A stretch of DNA of 64,000 nucleotides from contig NZ_JAKGAO010000012.1 of assembly GCF_021532315.1 (NCBI RefSeq), forward strand, positions 1 to 64,000, written 5' to 3'. Made by a program: the position numbers and the translations under genes. How positions within the stretch are numbered: the stretch's first letter is position 1; every line of letters begins with the position of its first letter. The notes below the pieces were generated by a model. The model saw only the letters and a program-made list of their open reading frames with translations, had not been told where the DNA came from and searched no databases. Below, piece by piece: positions 60,407 to 64,000 of this stretch. This stretch comes from Paenibacillus tarimensis. Its GTDB lineage: Bacteria; Bacillota; Bacilli; Paenibacillales; Paenibacillaceae.

Positions 60407-61849
60407 CTATGCCGGGTTCTGCAGCAAAGAACGGATAGTTGTATGATAGGATTGAATATCGATCCTCTGCTGATTGCTCAGCAGGATCAATACCGTGCCC
60501 GCAGCCGGCTCCACCGAGAACAACGTCGTATAGCCTGCTCCGCCCCCGGTTGTAGAGTATATGGTCCGGCCGTCCATCTCCCGTATTTCCCAGCCGTAGT
60601 AGCTGTTCCCGCGTTCAGGAAACTCCTCGAATATACGCTCGACCGATTCCCGGCTCAGTACCTTGCCGCCAAACAAGGCATCATGCCATTTCAACAAGTC
60701 CGAAGCCGTAGAGTACAAGCTGCCTGTGCCTGATTGGGAAATATAATAGCCTCTCTCCAGCAGCCTGCTGCCTTCCAGCAAATGTCCGGCATTGGTCGGC
60801 GTATCAGGAGAAGCTTCCCCCGTCTGGTTCATCCCCGCAGGCTCGAAGAAATGCCTGCGAAGATATTCTCCATAGCTCATGCCGCTTCGCTGTTCGATGA
60901 CCGAGGCAAGCAGAACATAACCCGGATTGCTGTACCGGAAGGTTGTCCCGGGCTCATTAACCAGCTTCATCCGCTTGATTGCCGCAACCGTATCTTCCAG
61001 CTTCGCTTCCGCTGTCCGCGGAATATCGCTGGGAAGACCCGCTGTATGTGCAAGCAGCATATGGATCGTAATTTCATCACCCCGGGGGAAATCCGGGATA
61101 ATTGCACTCAGCGGCTCGTCCAGCTGCAGCGCCCCCTCCTCGCACAGCTTCAGTACCGCGGCAGCTGTGAATTGCTTGGTAATGGAGGCAATCCGCGTAA
61201 GTGTGTCCTTATCGTTCATGCTGCTGCTGTCAGCCGGACCATAGCCCTTCTCAAGCATAATAGTGCCATTTTTCGCGATAAGGGCAATACCCGTAAAATT
61301 CTGCCTCTTTAGATAGGCATCTACCGCTGTCATTTCTTTTGAACCGTTATGGCCTGCAGGCGTACTTACATTAAGATTAATAATCGGCCTTGCTTTATTC
61401 CACAGCTCAAAAGGAATGCCGAGCGCCTCTGTTACAGAGCGAAAGGGCAGATAGGTCGTGTAATGGACCAGCCTCGAACCGTTTGGTATACGGACAGTTT
61501 GCCCATTAACAATCATCTCTGTACTGCCCGGAATTAAGTTAATTGTGCGAGCTCCACGCTTTATCGTAATTTGATTCGTTCTGGCATTCCAGTCGAGCTT
61601 AGCGTCCGCTGCTTTGACGAATTCTCTGACCGGCACATAGGTTGTCCCCTTCTCGACAAAGGGCAGAGCACTCCAGCCAATCGCTTGGCCGTCACTCAGT
61701 ACCGTGACATTAGCCGGCGCCTGCTGTGCTGCAGCAGCAATCAATTTACTGGGCTGCTGCAATCCTATCATACCCGCCGCAGAAGCTGCCAGAAGCAGCT
61801 GCATTATTCTTTTCCAGCGTATCTTTGCCGGCTTGCTAGTATGTAACAC
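60407..61849 (-). CDS. Serine hydrolase (class C beta-lactamase type) with copper-amine-oxidase-N domain
   Basis: This 480-residue secreted protein has a signal segment (about residues 16-42). A copper-amine-oxidase-N-like domain follows (GTTYVPVREFVKAADAKLDW and TTYLPFRSVTEALG), common in Paenibacillus envelope proteins. From about residue 175 it is a serine beta-lactamase-type hydrolase with the SxxK motif in IASITKQFTAAAVLKL and Y-S-N in FRYSNPGYVL. It may act on peptidoglycan or D-amino-acid peptides. The start is GTG 61849, after AAGGAGG by about 12 bases. It stands alone. Confidence 0.9.
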   Translation of the reverse strand: MLHTSKPAKIRWKRIMQLLLAASAAGMIGLQQPSKLIAAAAQQAPANVTVLSDGQAIGWSALPFVEKGTTYVPVREFVKAADAKLDWNARTNQITIKRGARTINLIPGSTEMIVNGQTVRIPNGSRLVHYTTYLPFRSVTEALGIPFELWNKARPIINLNVSTPAGHNGSKEMTAVDAYLKRQNFTGIALIAKNGTIMLEKGYGPADSSSMNDKDTLTRIASITKQFTAAAVLKLCEEGALQLDEPLSAIIPDFPRGDEITIHMLLAHTAGLPSDIPRTAEAKLEDTVAAIKRMKLVNEPGTTFRYSNPGYVLLASVIEQRSGMSYGEYLRRHFFEPAGMNQTGEASPDTPTNAGHLLEGSRLLERGYYISQSGTGSLYSTASDLLKWHDALFGGKVLSRESVERIFEEFPERGNSYYGWEIREMDGRTIYSTTGGGAGYTTLFSVEPAAGTVLILLSNQQRIDIQSYHTTIRSLLQNPA

Positions 61850-61959
61850 GCGCTAATAACTCCTCCTTATAACTCTATTTATAATGTATCTAATAAAATA
61901 CCACGAACCCTCTGATCTGCCAAATTTACATAGAGAAGAGTCAGAGCTGATGGCCAAAT

Positions 61960-61982
61960 AAGCCCGTCAATGACGGGCCTCG
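61960..61982 (-). terminator. Hairpin after the 176-residue gene
   Basis: GCCCGTCA (61962-61969) and TGACGGGC (61971-61978) form a tight hairpin. The T-run is short (TTATTTGG), so termination may be partial. Confidence 0.6.
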
Positions 61983-61994
61983 ACTAATAACTGA

Positions 61995-62525
61995 CTAACT
62001 GCTGGTATCAAGCGTGTCCCATCTGCCTCTATATTGCTCAAGTCTCGGATGCAGCTCATCTGGCTCTCTGGTCAGGAGCAGGCGTAACTTTGTTATCCAT
62101 TCCGGAAATACATCAAATGAAGCGAAAACATTAGCAGTCCGAGGCTGCAGCAGAAGAAAGTACGGTGCCGGATAATGCTGGACAAGATGACGCAGAGCCG
62201 CATCAATAGGCGTATACTTCTTACGTTTCCCCTCCCAGCCTTCAACGGACACCATCTCGCTGCCGCTGTGCCTTCTCCAATCATGAAGCCTGTCTTCCCG
62301 TTTGTAATACGGCTTCACCGGCTCGCCGAACATCCGCTTAACCGTCTGCTCATGCAGTGGATAGAGAACAAGCTTGGCGAATGAACGATGCACGGCAGCC
62401 TGCCTGGCCTCATCCAGCTCCTCCTCAAATACCGTATCAAATGTGTCATAAAAAATTAGAGTGCCCTTTCGACTCTCGGTGGGCGGCTCATAGCCGAACG
62501 GCACTTTCTGCACCTGTTCCGACAT
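61995..62525 (-). CDS. Hypothetical 176-residue protein
   Basis: I do not recognise a family. The product is soluble and rich in aromatic and charged residues, with no signal or membrane segment. Stretches such as TLIFYDTFDTVFEEELDEAR and LVLYPLHEQTVKRMFGE look structured. The ATG follows GGGAGGG by about 8 bases. It stands alone, divergent from the 53-residue gene, and no context points to a function. Confidence 0.65.
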   Translation of the reverse strand: MSEQVQKVPFGYEPPTESRKGTLIFYDTFDTVFEEELDEARQAAVHRSFAKLVLYPLHEQTVKRMFGEPVKPYYKREDRLHDWRRHSGSEMVSVEGWEGKRKKYTPIDAALRHLVQHYPAPYFLLLQPRTANVFASFDVFPEWITKLRLLLTREPDELHPRLEQYRGRWDTLDTSS

Positions 62526-62760
62526 ATTACAATCCCTCCCTGCATAAGAACCGGTCTGTTCCAGGTATGCTTTTTGATGACCTGCTTAATAATATCATAA
62601 CCTAAATCTCCGTTCACATTTTCAATTGCTCAGCCAAATACGGTATTCGAGCAGCATCATTAGAAGGCATTGGCATTAACAATACGTGTATGCTTCACTC
62701 GCATTATTGCGAATACTACAGAGGTATTATCCTACTTTATAATTGAAGGAGTGTTTATTC

Positions 62761-62922
62761 ATGCGTGAAGGTATGATTCCTACTGTACTCGGCACGGTCG
62801 TAACTGCAGCTTCAGGTGCTGCCCTCTGGAAAACCAAATATAAGCTGGCTGCAACCGGCGTGCTTGGTTTCGGCTTGGCACATGTTGTGCTCGGCGCAAT
62901 TGACTTGATTGAACACCGCTAA
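62761..62922 (+). CDS. 53-residue small membrane protein
   Basis: The product starts MREGMIPTVLGTVVTAASG and has two short hydrophobic helices around a basic loop, ending DLIEHR. AAGGAG lies 8-10 bases before ATG 62761. Similar short proteins with an IDLIEHR-type end occur, as I recall, in Paenibacillus, but no function is known. A terminator follows at once, so it is a complete single-gene unit. Confidence 0.7.
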   Translation: MREGMIPTVLGTVVTAASGAALWKTKYKLAATGVLGFGLAHVVLGAIDLIEHR

Positions 62923-62940
62923 CGGATATGGGTATGGAGG

Positions 62941-62975
62941 CGTCATGCGGCTGTCAAAGCCCATGGCGTTTTTTT
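62941..62975 (+). terminator. Terminator after the 53-residue gene
   Basis: An imperfect stem between CGTCATG and CATGGCG is followed by TTTTTTT (62969-62975). Confidence 0.65.
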
Positions 62976-63086
62976 CATTCATATACAGCCGAAAAAAATA
63001 TTAACTTTAGGTTTCCTGACCCCTTTTACTTTTGGTTGTTGTATAATTATTGAAATTATACTAGCGCCAAGGTGGCCAAGCCTGAT

Positions 63087-64000
63087 ATGACCTATATCCA
63101 AAATATTATGCTGCAGCTGTTGTTTGCTCTGCTGCCATTCGTGCTGTTTACCATTTATTACCGAGATAAGCCGGTCAATTATTCCCGAAATTTTATCACT
63201 GTCACCTCCTGTGCATGCTTGATATTGTCCATGACGTTTCCTTCAACTGTCGAAACTGGTTTTATTTTTGATATCCGTTATGTAATTATGTTCTTTGGCA
63301 TTCTGTTCGGCGGCCTCCCCACCGGAGTTACTCTGCTTGCCGTCTTCCTTCTTTACCGCCTCTATCTGGGCGGAGAAGGAATGCTGTCTGCCTACACCAT
63401 TTTGATCGCCACCTTTCCTTTGTCTATCCTGCTGTGCGACTGGTATCACAGGGCCAAGGAACGAAAACAGCTGATTGTGTTTCTCGCCGGGATTAGCTTT
63501 TCTGTTATCCCGCTGTTAATCCTGTTTATTATGGAAACAAAATATATGCTTAGTCACTTAAGCTTTCACATCATGGTTATGCCGGTTCAGAATTCTCTAG
63601 GGATCTGGCTCCTCATTTCCCTGTTCAAGAAAGCAGCAGCGGATAAAGAGCTGTTCATCAGTTATGTACATAACGAGCGTGTACAAGCCATCAGCCATGT
63701 TGCAGCCTCCCTTGCCCACGAAGTCAGAAATCCGCTCACCTCCGTGATGGGATTCCTTAAGCTGATCCGCAATCCGTCCCTGCCGAGGGAAAAGGTGGAC
63801 CAGTATATCGATGTGTGTACCGAGGAACTGGCAAGAATGCAGACTATCCTCTCGGAGTACCTCGCTGTCTCCAGACCGCTAGGCAAGCACAAGGAAGAGA
63901 TTGACCTGTCCGAACAAATCTATGCAGTAACTGATGTCATGACACCTTATGCCAACATGAATAATGTGAAGCTTGTTGTGGAGGATATCAGGAGTATGTC
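63087..64000 (+). CDS. KinB-like membrane histidine kinase, truncated by window end
   Basis: The open frame continues past the window. About 180 residues of N-terminal membrane region resemble the 5TM sensor (LYT) type, with helices separated by short loops (VIMFFGILFGGLPTGVTLLA is one). The HisKA box follows, with phosphoacceptor H in SLAHEVRNPLTSVMGFLKLI at about residue 211. The catalytic domain is beyond the end. The layout is that of KinB-type kinases, which in Bacillus feed the sporulation phosphorelay; that role is inferred. I chose ATG 63087; a GTG at 63072 is also possible. Confidence 0.85.
   Translation, partial: MTYIQNIMLQLLFALLPFVLFTIYYRDKPVNYSRNFITVTSCACLILSMTFPSTVETGFIFDIRYVIMFFGILFGGLPTGVTLLAVFLLYRLYLGGEGMLSAYTILIATFPLSILLCDWYHRAKERKQLIVFLAGISFSVIPLLILFIMETKYMLSHLSFHIMVMPVQNSLGIWLLISLFKKAAADKELFISYVHNERVQAISHVAASLAHEVRNPLTSVMGFLKLIRNPSLPREKVDQYIDVCTEELARMQTILSEYLAVSRPLGKHKEEIDLSEQIYAVTDVMTPYANMNNVKLVVEDIRSM

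Noticed and set aside
1-64000. CRISPR array, tRNA or rRNA genes, riboswitches
   Set aside because: No regularly spaced repeats, no cloverleaf or rRNA sequence, and no riboswitch core that I could recognise by eye.

Overview
The window looks like a chromosomal segment of a Paenibacillus-type Firmicute. This is inferred from strong GGAGG-type ribosome binding sites, frequent GTG and TTG starts, moderate-to-high GC, an SLH-anchored surface protein, lipoprotein boxes, a canonical CcpA cre site, a sigW-type promoter and gene families typical of the group. I see no rRNA, tRNA, CRISPR array or intact insertion sequence. Most genes are on the minus strand.

Region by region. 0.2-5 kb: a lone tyrosine recombinase, a small nitrilase-superfamily hydrolase, a membrane M23 peptidase and an OmpR-type two-component system. 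5-17.6 kb: a P-loop ATPase/LuxR regulator converging on a cytochrome P450, a cyd-type quinol oxidase (cydAB), a tripartite tricarboxylate transporter (tctC-A-B order), a secreted pectate lyase with a cre site, and a CYP152-type fatty-acid peroxygenase. 17.7-27.4 kb: a membrane protein, a GNAT protein fused to a kinase-like fragment, an ABC importer operon ending in a beta-CASP-like metallo-hydrolase and controlled by a divergent LysR gene, a secA-like remnant and a third P450. 27.5-36 kb: small stress-type proteins, an SLH-anchored serine hydrolase, Ohr, a UbiB/phasin-like pair, an ABM monooxygenase, a 26-residue membrane peptide gene and a PhzF protein.

35.9-43 kb holds carbohydrate genes: a type I pullulanase, then a cluster with an (alpha/alpha)-barrel-like protein, a GT4 glycosyltransferase, a GDP-mannose-pyrophosphorylase-like nucleotidyltransferase and a DUF1861/GT108 protein. 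GT108 enzymes are beta-1,2-mannosyl transferases/phosphorylases, so the cluster may make and recycle a mannogen-like oligosaccharide.

43.1-56.2 kb is a large Ter (tellurite/stress) locus: four single TerD proteins, one double-TerD protein, TerC, and a biosynthetic module (CitE-like lyase, a PRTase-TRSP-PRTase fusion, a HAD phosphatase and ATP-grasp). XpaC-like and TelA proteins and two uncharacterised genes, one a 32-residue membrane peptide, follow. A sequence matching the sigma-W consensus (TGAAAC-N16-CGTA) lies just upstream of the first gene. 56.6-64 kb: a ParB-like protein, CHAD, DinB, HesB-like, a serine hydrolase with a copper-amine-oxidase-N-type domain, small proteins, and a KinB-like histidine kinase cut by the window end.

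The two most interesting systems are the mannogen-like GT108 cluster and the Ter locus with its fused nucleoside-type biosynthetic module and embedded micro-protein.
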